From Streptacidiphilus sp. 4-A2 (lineage in GTDB: Bacteria > Actinomycetota > Actinomycetes > Streptomycetales > Streptomycetaceae): DNA of 64,000 bases. The stretch is from NCBI GenBank assembly GCA_014284505.1, contig JAAFYY010000001.1, positions 372,001 to 436,000 of the forward strand, in the 5' to 3' direction. A program made the position numbers and the translations under genes. Below the pieces are notes generated by a model. The model had not been told where the DNA came from. It worked only from the letters and a program-made list of their open reading frames with translations, and ran no database searches. How positions within the stretch are numbered: position 1 is the first letter of the stretch; every line of letters starts with the position of its first letter. Positions 50,059-59,153 of the stretch are shown here, in pieces.

Positions 50059-50654
50059 CACGCCGGGGCTGCCGCCCGCCACCGGTCGAACTCGGCCACC
50101 GTGCGCACCCCGTGGTCCAGTACCGAGCGGTAGACGTCCCAGCTGCGCACGCTCCGGCCGTACTCGGGCCGTTCCGCCCACGCGTGCTTGATCCGCAGGA
50201 TCGCCTCCCGGGTCTCCGGCGTGAGCCGGCCCGGCAGGGTGCGCACATGGGCCAGGTCGGGCTGGCGCTCCGGCTCGTCCACGAACCAGAGGTCCAGGGA
50301 CCAGGTGCGGCCCTGCGGCGACCGGTAGCCGAGCCCGAGGTACAGCCCGTCCGGGTAGGCGGGATCGGTGTTCCAGGTGCCCGTGTCCTTGCGGAAGCGC
50401 ACCTGCCCGACCCGTTCGTGCAGTGCCAGCCGCGCCCCGAGCCCGGCCACGGCCGCGAGCGCGGTGTCGCCGAGGCGCGGGCAGACCACCGTGATGTCCA
50501 GGTCCCGGCGGACCATCAGCCCCAGCCGCGCGCTGCCCACCCGCACCGGCTCGCCCAGCCGCCCGAGCAACCCGTCCAGGCCCAGATCGTCGTTCACCGT
50601 GCTTGCCTCGGCCTGGAGTTCGTCCTGCTGCCGCAGCAGTTCCGCAGTCTTCAC
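50058..50654 (-). CDS. Nucleotidyltransferase-like hypothetical protein
   Basis: 198 residues, intact, ATG 50654 (MKTAELLRQQDELQAEAS). The segment VGSARLGLMVRRDLDITVVCPRLG has the shape of a minimal nucleotidyltransferase core (G-S, then D.D), and WSLDLWFVDEPERQPDLAHV may supply the third acidic residue. The C-terminus is helical with ETREAILRIKHAWAERPEYGRSVRSWDVYRSVLDHGVRTVAEFDRW. Similar proteins occur widely in streptomycetes. Activity and substrate are not known. Confidence 0.65.
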   Translation of the reverse strand: MKTAELLRQQDELQAEASTVNDDLGLDGLLGRLGEPVRVGSARLGLMVRRDLDITVVCPRLGDTALAAVAGLGARLALHERVGQVRFRKDTGTWNTDPAYPDGLYLGLGYRSPQGRTWSLDLWFVDEPERQPDLAHVRTLPGRLTPETREAILRIKHAWAERPEYGRSVRSWDVYRSVLDHGVRTVAEFDRWRAAAPA

Positions 50655-50895
50655 GGCCCCAGTCTTCCAGCACCGACGTCACCGTCGAGGGCAGAGCCCC
50701 GGGAGCACCACTGGCAGCGCCGCGGTCCCCCGGGCCGGGCTCATGCTGGTCAGGGACCGCACGGAGCCGTGTCAACCCCGGAGTTCGCAGCTTCGCTCAA
50801 TCGTGTCGCATACGAAGGAAATGCTGGCGGCCGGTCCCACGACCGTCCCACACTGAGGCTGAGCCTGTCGCCCGAAGAGACGAGGGAAGTGTGAG

Positions 50896-51368
50896 ATGAG
50901 ACCATCGACACGGAAGAGCACCCGGGGCCGCCGCCTGACGGCGCTGCTCGCGTCCGGGGCGGCGCTGGCGCTGCTGACCGGGTTCAGCCCGGCCGTCGCG
51001 GCACACCGATGATGCTCAACGTGAACCCGACGATCTACTTCGGCCAGGGTGTGGTCTGGTACCCGAACACCCAGGCATCCGCGGGCACGACCACCAACGG
51101 CGCGACCCTGCGGTTCCAGGACGACGGAAACCTGGTGCTCTACCAGCTCAACACCGGCAACGTGATCTGGGCCTCCAACACCCGCGGCACCGGCGCCAAC
51201 CAGATGTACTTCCCGCAGGGCGGGCCGATCCTGCTGAAGGACAACGGCAGGCTCATCGCCAGCGTCGGCCCCTACGGTACGAACAGCGTCGACGCGGTCG
51301 TCCAGGCCGACCAGAACTTCGTCTTCTACAACGCGGACGGCAACGCCACCTGGGCGATCAGGACATGA
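50896..51368 (+). CDS. Secreted bulb-type (mannose-binding) lectin domain protein, one frame break
   Basis: About 157 residues. ATG 50896 starts MRPSTRKSTRGRRLTALLAS, a signal peptide ending near FSPAVAA. One base is missing near 51002; the mature domain then reads TPMMLNVNPTIYFGQGVVWY and carries the B-lectin sugar-site motif QxDxNxVxY twice, as FQDDGNLVLYQLNTGNVIWASNT and VQADQNFVFYNADGNATWA. The second has Phe for Val and may still bind. It is expected to act outside the cell on mannose-type glycans. Confidence 0.85.
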
Positions 51369-51420
51369 CCACCCGGTGCGCCGGACCGACCCCCGACCCT
51401 GACCACCCCGGCGCAGCTGC

Positions 51421-51457
51421 CCGCCCTCACGTGGACACCCGCCCTCACGTGGACACC
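51421..51457. repeat. Tandem 18-base direct repeat
   Basis: GCCCTCACGTGGACACC occurs at 51423-51439 and again at 51441-51457, a tandem repeat with an 18-base period in the gap after the lectin gene. Each copy contains the E-box-like CACGTG palindrome. Confidence 0.8.
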
Positions 51458-51460
51458 GGA

Positions 51461-51511
51461 GAGCCCGGTCCGGTGCGGCCCCATGGGTCGGGGCCGCACC
51501 GGGCCGGGCTC
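51461..51511. terminator. 22-base hairpin between convergent genes
   Basis: Positions 51461-51482 (starting GAGCCCGGTCCGG) pair with 51490-51511 (ending CCGGGCCGGGCTC) around ATGGGTC, with a single G-U wobble. It lies between the lectin stop and the L,D-transpeptidase stop and is the strongest terminator-like hairpin in the window. Confidence 0.85.
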
Positions 51512-51524
51512 CGTGTGGCCGGCG

Positions 51525-52465
51525 TCAGGCGGTCTGAGCGCCGGTCGCGCTTCCGGCGAGCCACTGCGACCACGACAGGTCGTAGTCCGCGTAGCCGTTG
51601 TCACCGGCGGCCTTGCCGCGCGGCGATCCGGTGATGGTCACCGGGTCGCCTTCCTTGACATTGTTGAAGTACCACTCGGCGTTCGCGTACGAGAGGTCGT
51701 GCGAGCCCTCGCCGTGACCGGGGTACGGGTCGCCCGTGGAGTAGTGGACGTAGGTACCGAGAACGTGAGCTGGACATCCCACGGGAGGGTGATGTCGTAG
51801 TAGTTCGGGTTGCTCGGGTTGCAGGTGATGTCCACGCTGCACGAGGTCATGTGGACCCAGCGCTGCTTGTCGATCACGGCCATCGTGCCGTCCCAGCTCG
51901 GGAAGGCCTTGCTGCCGGCGTCGATCGGCATGGTGCGCACCACCCGGCCGTTGCGGGTGATCTTCATGCTGTGGCCGGGCGCCGAGATGGTGGTCTCGAA
52001 GTCCGAGCCGATGGTGAAGGTGTGCCGGTAGGCGTGGACGCCGCGGCGGCCGTGGCCGTCACTGACACCGGCCAGCTCGGCGTCGACCGTGACCTTCGTC
52101 CCGACCGGCCAGTAGCCCTTGGGCCGCCAGTCGACGCGGGTGTCGCTGAACCAGTGCCAGGCACCGGTCACCGGCACCGACGTGGTCACCTTCATGTGCC
52201 GCTCGATCCCGGCCCGCGCCGAGGGCGCCACCGGGTCGGTGAAGACCACCGAGATCGGCATGGCCACGCCCACCGTCGATCCGCTGGTCGGGGTGATCGT
52301 GTTCAACAGCATCTGCTGGGTGGCCGCCTTGGCGCTCGCCCCCGGGCTGACTGCCGCCATCGCGCTGCTCCCGTACAGACCGCCTCCGGCCAGCACCGTG
52401 CCGGCCAGGAGTGCGACCCCGACGCTGCGCTTTATTCGCCCCACGCTTTGCTCCACTCGTGCCAT
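51525..52465 (-). CDS. L,D-transpeptidase (Ig-like + YkuD) lacking the catalytic Cys as read, one frame break
   Basis: About 313 residues from ATG 52465 (MARVEQSVGRIKRSVGVALL) with a signal/lipobox-free export signal. An Ig-like domain (TPTSGSTVGVAMPISVVFTD, HWFSDTRVDWRPKGYW) precedes the YkuD domain (MPIDAGSKAFPSWDGTMAVI, DVQLTFSGTYVHYSTGDPYPGHGEG). The active site should read SHGCV, but here SH is followed directly by DLSYANAEWYFNNV, so Gly-Cys and one more residue are missing in frame. The C-terminus YADYDLSWSQWLAG is normal. A frame break is near 51762. Intact members make 3-3 peptidoglycan cross-links. Confidence 0.88.
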
Positions 52466-52688
52466 AGATACAGAAAGGGACACTTGACGTTCTGGATGAC
52501 GCGTGACCCACTCAAGTGGTTGCGGCGATCCCGCAGGCCAGACTAAGGCCGAGGGGCGCGAACGACGCACTCAGGCTCCCCCGAGGCGCATCCGAGCGCT
52601 CGTCAGGCCCGGACCTGTCGCCGGACGATGTCCGGCCGGCACCCCGGCCGCCCCGGCCGCCCCGTCGGTCCCGAGGGGAGGGCTCGCG

Positions 52689-54879
52689 CTACTTCCGCTT
52701 GGCGTACTTCAGCTCCTTGCCCAGGTTGAGCTGCTCGACGAGCTTGAACGCGGCCAGGGCCAGCGGCTTGAGCTGATCCGCCGGGACCCGGTCCTTCATC
52801 CTGCGCAGCTCCGCCACCATCAGCTCCACCTCGCCCGCTTGGTGGTGATGCTGTTGGGCTGGTCGCCCAGGGCGCCGAGCGACTTGTGGACCGCCTCGGC
52901 ACCCGGCTCGTCCCCCACCATCGTCCGCTCGTCCTCGGTCAGGGAGGACACGTTCTTGAGCAGGTCGTGGCCCTGGGGCAGGGCCTGGAGCCACTGCTGC
53001 CGGGTGAGCCGGATCGCGGTCTGGGTGCGGTTGTTGGCCAGGCCGCGTTCGACGGGCGCGCCGAACAGCGGCTGGTCGCCGCTGCCGTTCTGGTGCGCGG
53101 CGGACAGCACCAGGGCGGCGAAGCGGTCCGGATGCTCACGGAAGTACGCCTGCGGGCCGGCCGGCAGCAGCCGGAAGTTGTGGGCGAAGTCGGTGCGGGC
53201 CATCAGCCCGCCCGCGATCGACTTGGCATTGGCGCCGGCCTGGAGCCCCTGGCCCGCGAGCACATACGCGGCCAGGTGCATGACCAGACCGGTCAGGCCG
53301 CCGGTGTCCGCGTCGGTCAGGGTCAGGCCCTCGGGGGCCGCCGCCCGGAGCTCCCGCACCGCCTGTTCGGCGCCCGTCCTGGCCCCGGGCAGCTCGCCGA
53401 AACCACCGGCGAAGAGGTCGGTCTGCGCCTGGGCCCGCCGCGCGCCGGAGTGCGTGAACACCTCGGACACCCGGCGCACGGCCGAGCCCACGGGGCTTTC
53501 GTTCTTCTTCTCCTGCTCGCCGGACAGATAGCCGATGAGGTCCGGCAGCCGGTCGAGCCGCATTCCGGCGGTGGTCTGCGGGGCGAACTGGAGGGCTCCG
53601 TCGAAGGGGTAGATGCGCAGCTGGGGTTCGGGGTGCCACCGCCCGCGGTGACGTCCTCCGAGGCGATGAACGTGTCGCGCTGCCGGCTGTTGAGGTACCG
53701 GGCCATCTGGGTGATCCGGTCCAGGACCGTGCCGACCTCGCCGACGCTGTTCAGCGGGTCGGTCACCCACTCCAGGTTCGAGCCGCCGGACGGGCTGGCG
53801 TCCGCCGTCAGGTCGAACTTGCTCCCGCGCACCACGACCCCGTCCGGTCCCCGGCCCTTGCCCAGGTTCTCGCCCGTGAGCGGGGCCTCGGGCAGTTCGC
53901 TGGAGGCCAGCAGGCTCATCTCCACCGCGGCCCGCATCGGGCCGGGACCAAGCTTCGAACCCCTCAGCCGCTCTTCACCGGCCGGGGTGAGCAGGTCCCC
54001 GTCGAACCAGCGGGCCCGGCAGTCGTCGAGGGACGCCTTCTCCGGCGCCGTCAGCTCGCTGTGGTAGGGGCTGGTCGGGCTGAGGATCCGGCCCAGGAGC
54101 TTGGCGTCGAGCAGCCGTTCCCGGTCCGCGGCCCGCTCTGCCCTGGTCGCCTCCGCGGCCGCCGGATCCGCGACCCGGCGCACGTTCCACTGTGCCTCGA
54201 ACTCGAAGCCCACGGCCCGCTGTACCGCCGCCGCGCCACCGGTGTGCGGGTGCGGGTGCGCGTGCGACCCGGCGGCGCAATCGCGCTGGACGGGCTCGGC
54301 CGGGGCGTCGGGCAGGGGCGCGGACAGCGCGGGTGGCATTGGCCTCGGCCGCACGTTCGAAGGAGTCCGAGGGGTCCGACATGCTCAGGCCGTCCCCCGT
54401 CGCGGTACCGGCGACCGGGCCCTGCCGCTGCTGGATGACATGGGTGAGCTCGTGCGCGAGGGTGTGCCGGTCGGCGCCGCCCTGCCCGACCACGATATGG
54501 CTGCCGGAGGTGTAGGCGCGGGCACCGATCCCGGCCGCGGAGCGCTGCGCGGCGGCGTCGTTGTGCAGCCGTACGTCGCCGAAGTCGGCGCCGAGCCTGC
54601 TCTCCATCTCGGCCCGGACGCCCGTCTCCAGCGGCCGGCCGGAGCCGCGCAGCACCTCGTGCACGGCGGAGCGCTGCACCGGAGCCCCGTCGTGCCCGGC
54701 CAGCAGCGCGGACACCGCCCGGTTGCCCACGGAGCGCTGCAACGCGAGCACCTGGGTCGGGGTGAGCGCGCCCGCACCCGGACGGCCGCGCCGAACGTCC
54801 CCGTGCCCTGGCCCGCGCCGCGCGGGACGGGGCCGGCCGGGGTGCTGGTGCGGCCCTGCTGCCTGTCCTGCGCGTGCAC
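52689..54879 (-). CDS. DUF4157 (eCIS core domain) protein with large unknown C-terminal region, frame breaks
   Basis: About 730 residues from GTG 54879 (AGGGG upstream). The N-terminus has ALTPTQVLALQRSVGNRAVSALL, then the DUF4157 domain: GRPLETGVRAEMESRLGADF, GDVRLHNDAAAQRSA and TLAHELTHVIQQRQG with the HExxH-like HELTH. A linker rich in His/Pro follows, then about 450 residues of unknown fold (AVGFEFEAQWNV..., FDLTADASPSGGSNLEWVTDP, TTAGMRLDRLPDLIGYLSGE, FREHPDRFAALVLSAAHQNG). Breaks near 54785, 54340, 53640 and 52850. DUF4157 marks proteins linked to contractile injection systems and polymorphic toxins; no such apparatus is in this window. Confidence 0.8.
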
Positions 54880-55146
54880 ATGTACCCCTGGGTGCCGGAA
54901 GTCCTGATGCCTGCCCCCGTGCTATCAGGACATGGGCCTGTGGCGGAAGGTACGAAAGGGCAGACCTCGGCCCTCCAGGAGCGGGGCGCCGAGCGGTTCT
55001 GCCCACGGGACGGCTGTCCGTGCGCAAGGGGAACGTGCTGCCGCGGGCATCACACCGACGCCGGCCGCTCCGGTTCGCTCCTCTGGATGGGACTGGCTTC
55101 GTGTGCTGCCTTTCGGGTGGGGAACCGCTGAAGTACCGTGGTGGTC

Positions 55147-56449
55147 ATGACAGATGAGGGGTCCCAGGTCGACGCCGAGCAGTCCCGGCCGATGTCCGGC
55201 GCGGCGTTACCAGCGCTGATGGCCGCCCAGGCCGTGAGCGTGACCGGGACCCAGATCACCGCCCTGGCGCTGCCGACACTGGCGATCCTGGTGCTGCATG
55301 CCGGACCCCTGGCAGCCTCCCTGCTGTTCGCCTTGGAGTACGGGTCCAGGGGCTGACTGCCCCGTTCGCAGGCCTGCTGGTCGACCGGATCGCCTCGCGG
55401 CGCGCGCTGCTCGTGGTCGTGGACCTGGTCCAGGTCCTGGTGATCGCTTCAGTGCCGGTCGCCCACGCCGTCGGTCACTTGACGCTGGGTCAGTTGTACG
55501 GCGCGGCCGCGGTCTCCGGGGTGCTCGGCGGGATCTCCTCGATCGGGGTCCCGGCCTTTGTCCCGGAGGTTGTCCCCAAGGAGCGCCTGGTCTCCGCCAA
55601 CACCCGGCTCGCCGGGGCCCGTTCGGTCGGGCAGATCGCCGGCCCCGGCGTGGCGGCCGCCCTGGTACAGGCTTTCGGTGCCGCCACCGCGATGACGGGC
55701 GACGCCATCAGCTACGGCCTTTCGTCGATTTCCATGCTGATTCCCCGTCTCACCGCGTTCGGGACGGGCGCGGCGCTGGCGACCCGTCGGCCGACTGTGC
55801 TCCAGGCACTGCGGGACGGCTGGAGCGTGCTGCGCGAGCGGCCGGCGCTCGCCAGGCTCGCGGTCGCCGCGGCGGCACTCAATCTCGGCGGGGCAGGACT
55901 GGGGGCCTGTACACCTACTTCGCCTACCATGTCGTCGGGCTCAGCCCCTTCCAGGTGGGCGCGACCTTTGTGGCGTACAGCGTGGCCGCCGTCACCGCGG
56001 TGTTCACTTCCAAGCGGATCGTCCGGCGGATCGGCCTGGGCAGGATCATCCCGACTTTCGGCCCGGTGGCCGCTGCCGCGTTGTTCCTCATCCCCGTGGC
56101 CTCGGTCGCTCCGGCACTGCCCACACTGATCGTGTATGAGCTGATCTTCGGATACTGCGCGACCGTCTGGGCCATCAGTTCCGTGACGCTTCAGCAACTG
56201 CTTTCCCCAGCTGATCAGTTGGGTCGGGTACTGGGGTGGTCCCGCTCGATCAGCCTGCTGGTCATCCCGTTGGGTTCGCTGCTCGGCGGTGCCCTGGCCG
56301 GCTCCGTGGGGACCACGACGGCGCTGGTCGTCTTCGCCGCCGTGGCACTGGCCGGCACGCTGGTCGTCACCACGGTGCCGACCTCGGGCGGCGGACAGCC
56401 CGGCGATCCGGCCAGGTCCGGAGCCGTCTCCGTCCAGTCCCGGCGCTAG
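55147..56449 (+). CDS. MFS transporter, two frame breaks
   Basis: About 434 residues; ATG 55147 (MTDEGSQVDAEQSRPMSG). About twelve helices can be followed: ALPALMAAQAVSVTGTQITALALPTLAIL, APFAGLLVDRIASRRALLVVVD (the MFS A-like loop), LYGAAAVSGVLGGISSI, NTRLAGARSVGQIAGPGVAAALV, then after the second break YTYFAYHVVGLSPFQVGATFVAYS and GRVLGWSRSISLLVIPLGSLLGGALAG. Breaks near 55350 and 55905. The loop sequences resemble enterobactin-exporter-like drug/peptide efflux proteins. It precedes an SDR on the same strand and flanks the putative RiPP operon, so it may export the product. Confidence 0.87.
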
Positions 56450-56465
56450 CGAAGGAGGATCGGTG

Positions 56466-57203
56466 ATGGCCGATACCAAGGTTGCCCTGATCACCGGCAG
56501 TACCAGTGGCATCGGGCGGGCCACCGCGCTCCGGCTGGCGGCGGAGGGCTACGACATAGCCGCGGTCGCCCGTCGCACTGCCCGGCTGGAGGCCCTGCGG
56601 GAGGAGATCTCCGCTCGTCCGCAGCAGTGCCTTCCGGTGACCTGCGACCTCAGCGAGGCCGGCGCGGCCGGCCGGATGACGGAAGAGGTACTGGCGCATT
56701 TCGGGCGGCTCGACGTCGTGGTGGCATCGGCGGGGCACGGACGCGGCTACGGACCGCTCGGCGAGGCGGAGCAGGGCCACTGGCCCTCGGCGCTCGCCGT
56801 CAATCTCAGCTCGGTGATGGACCTCGCCGGGGCGGCGCTGCAACCCCTCCGCGAGAGTTCGGGGACCCTGGTGCTCATCGGATCCGTCTTCGGGATCGAC
56901 CCGGCGCCCGACTACGCGGCCTACGCGGCCGCCAAGCACGGGCTGCGCGGCTTCGTCCGCTCGATCCGGCGCGAGCAGAACATGGAGGGGGTCCGGGTGT
57001 GCCTGCTCAACCCCGGTACCACCAACACCGAGTTCGCCTCGGTCCTGCGCGGGGACACCGAGCCGATGGTGCATGACCCGGCGGTGTGGGGTTTCGAGCC
57101 GCTGCTCCCGGAAGATGTGGCGGCAGCGGTCGCCTGGGTGGCCGGGCAGCCCGCTCATGTCGATGTGGAGGAGATCACCATCCGCGCCACCCGGGACAGG
57201 TGA
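56466..57203 (+). CDS. SDR-family oxidoreductase
   Basis: 245 residues, intact. ATG 56466 follows GAAGGAGG at 8-base spacing, only 16 bases after the MFS stop, so the two form an operon. NAD(P) motif ALITGSTSGIGRATALRLA; DVVVASAGHGRG for NNAG; catalytic Ser in VLIGSVFGI and Tyr-Lys in YAAYAAAKHG; LLNPGTTNTEF for the PG motif. Classical SDR of the ketoreductase type. In context it may oxidise or reduce a side-chain carbonyl/alcohol of the peptide product or its adenylated building block; that is inference. Confidence 0.92.
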   Translation: MADTKVALITGSTSGIGRATALRLAAEGYDIAAVARRTARLEALREEISARPQQCLPVTCDLSEAGAAGRMTEEVLAHFGRLDVVVASAGHGRGYGPLGEAEQGHWPSALAVNLSSVMDLAGAALQPLRESSGTLVLIGSVFGIDPAPDYAAYAAAKHGLRGFVRSIRREQNMEGVRVCLLNPGTTNTEFASVLRGDTEPMVHDPAVWGFEPLLPEDVAAAVAWVAGQPAHVDVEEITIRATRDR

Positions 57204-57267
57204 ACAACATCCCTGCCGCAGACCGCTGTTGCCGGACGGGAAACCGTGGCCGGGCAGAGGGCGGGGG

Positions 57268-58463
57268 CTACAGCAGGACGGGGAGTTCCTCCGGCTGACG
57301 GATCAGGGAGTTGCGCCGCCACCGCACTTCCTCGGCCGGCACCGCGAGTCGCATGTCCGGGGCCTCGCGGAGCAGCGTCCCGATCGCCTCCTGGAGTTCG
57401 ATCCGCGCGAGATGTGCGCCGAGGCAGCGGTGGGCCCGTAGCCGAAGGCCACATGCGGGTTGAAGGGCCGGGTGAGGTCGACCCGGTCGGGGTGGTCGAA
57501 GACCGCGGTGTCCTGGTTGGCCGAGTTCAGGGCGACAAAGACGGCTTCGCCGGCCCGGATGACGGTGTCGCCCACCAGGACGTCCTCGGTGGCCACGCGG
57601 CAGAAGCCGGTCCCGTCGTTGAGCGGCACCGCCCTCAGCAGTTCCTCGACCGCGGTGTCGAGCCCGATCTCGCCGGTGAGCAGGGAGTTCCACAGCGCCC
57701 GCTCGCCGAGCAACAGGAACAGGTCGTTGGCCAGCTGTCCCGCGGTGGTGACATAGCCGGCCGCGAGCAGGGTCACGCTGAGGGAGACCAGTTCCTGTTC
57801 GCTGAGCCGGTCGTCTCCGTCGCGGGCCGCGACCAGGCGGCCGAGTACGTCCTGGGTGGGCACCGCACGCCGTTCGCTGACCAGTCCGGTCAGATAGGCG
57901 TCCAGGTCGGCGACCAGGGCGGCGTAGTCGTCCGGGGCAAGTTGACGCACCGCGACCAGGCCGTCGGCCAGCTCGCGGAATTCGCCGAGCTGTCTGTCCG
58001 GGACGCCGAGCACCGCACCCATCACCGAGGCCGGAAGCGGGAGCGTGTAGCCGGACACGAGGTCGACACGGCCGCCGGTCCGGCGCATGGCCTCGATCAA
58101 CTGCTCGGCATGCCGGCGGGCGAGCGCCCGGAGGGGCTCGACGGCGGACCGGGCGAAGGCGGGGGCGAGCAGTCGGCGGAGCCGGCTGTGCTCCGGCCGG
58201 TCCAGGTCGGTGATGGTCCGGTTGGCCGGCTGCTGGGGGATCTGCCGGGGCATCTCCTCGGCCATGGCGGCCGCCCGGCTGAATCTCGGGTCCGACATCA
58301 CGAACTTCACATCTTCGTGGCGGACGGCGAGCCAGGCGTCACCGCCGTAGGGGAGGCTGATCCGGGAGACCGGTTCGTGCCCGCGGAGCCAGCCGAACGT
58401 GCCGTCCACGGCCAGCCCGGGTGCCGAGGGGAACGGGTAGGCGCGGACTGCGTGACTCTTCAA
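57268..58463 (-). CDS. Cytochrome P450, one frame break at the heme loop
   Basis: About 398 residues. The TTG at 58463 follows GGAGGTG with 7-base spacing and no ATG fits better. Landmarks: RTITDLDRPEHSRLRRLLAPAF (helix C), VTLLAAGYVTTAGQLANDLFLLL (helix I with AGYVTT in place of AGxxT), VEELLRAVPLNDGTGFCRVA (ExxR in helix K lies just before), NSANQDTAVFDHPDRVDLTRP. The heme loop is HVAFGYG, then after a break near 57435 HRCLGAHLARIELQEAIGTLL with the Cys ligand. Last gene of the minus-strand operon, 15 bases after DUF5825. Likely hydroxylates or cross-links the product. Confidence 0.92.
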
Positions 58464-58478
58464 GGGTGGGCACCTCCA

Positions 58479-59153
58479 TCAGCGGGACCACGGGAGCCGT
58501 TTCCAGCCCCGCGCGGTCGGGTGCGGCGCGGGGCCGGAGACGGCCTCACCCGGCGGCTTTCCTTCAGATGGCAACGTAGGGACGGGCCAGTTCCGCATCC
58601 GGTAGGGCAGGACCAGGAGGTGCTCCTCCGCCACGAGGGCGAGCCCGGCGTCGACGGCGTCGGCCACGGCTGCCTGCGCCTCGGCGTCCAGCTGGTCGAG
58701 CCGGGTGGCCCCGGTCATGGCCAGGAAGTGGTCGGAGCCCTCGCTGATGACCAGCCTTCGCATCTCCTGGCCGGGGCGGACATCCTTGACCGAGACGAAG
58801 CCGGGCCCCTGCCGGTAGTAGTAGAGCCCGTAGCGGTAGCCCGCGCTCCAGCTCCTCGCCAGCTGTTCGCTGTCGGAGGCTGTCCCGCCCGTGGGCGGGA
58901 CCAGGTGGATCAGGGCGTCGAGGGGGAAGTGCGGCAGCCCGTCCAGGGTCCAGCGGAGCCGCACCGCGTAGCTGGTCGCCTCGCGCAGCAGCCGCAGCCA
59001 GAGCAGGTCCTCGGCGGCCGACCTGCCGAAGGGTACGGGCCGGGTCAGGGCGACGGTGCGCATGGCCAGCGTCGAGGGTTCGGCGTCCTGGAAGCCGAAC
59101 CGCTCGCGGTCGAGTCCGACCGATCCCTGCGCGGCGGCGGTGGTCGACGGCAT
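58479..59153 (-). CDS. DUF5825 family protein
   Basis: 224 residues, intact. ATG 59153 overlaps the radical SAM stop (TGATG), so the two are translated together. The N-terminus reads MPSTTAAAQGSVGLDRERFG; the core has LLWLRLLREATSYAVRLRWTLDGLPHFPLDALIHLVPP and YRYGLYYYRQGPGFVSVKDVRPGQEMRRLVI, followed by a helical end and a basic tail. I recognise it as the DUF5825 type seen next to radical SAM RiPP maturases in streptomycetes. It may be a partner protein or chaperone for the maturase. No catalytic motif is evident. Confidence 0.75.
   Translation of the reverse strand: MPSTTAAAQGSVGLDRERFGFQDAEPSTLAMRTVALTRPVPFGRSAAEDLLWLRLLREATSYAVRLRWTLDGLPHFPLDALIHLVPPTGGTASDSEQLARSWSAGYRYGLYYYRQGPGFVSVKDVRPGQEMRRLVISEGSDHFLAMTGATRLDQLDAEAQAAVADAVDAGLALVAEEHLLVLPYRMRNWPVPTLPSEGKPPGEAVSGPAPHPTARGWKRLPWSR

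Noticed and set aside
52689..56449. Contractile injection system locus around the DUF4157 gene
   Set aside because: Neighbours are an L,D-transpeptidase and an MFS transporter; no sheath, tube, baseplate or AAA+ gene is present.
55147..57203. MFS-SDR pair as part of the same transcript as the RiPP genes
   Set aside because: They lie on the opposite strand and converge on the P450 gene; they may belong to the cluster functionally but not to the operon.
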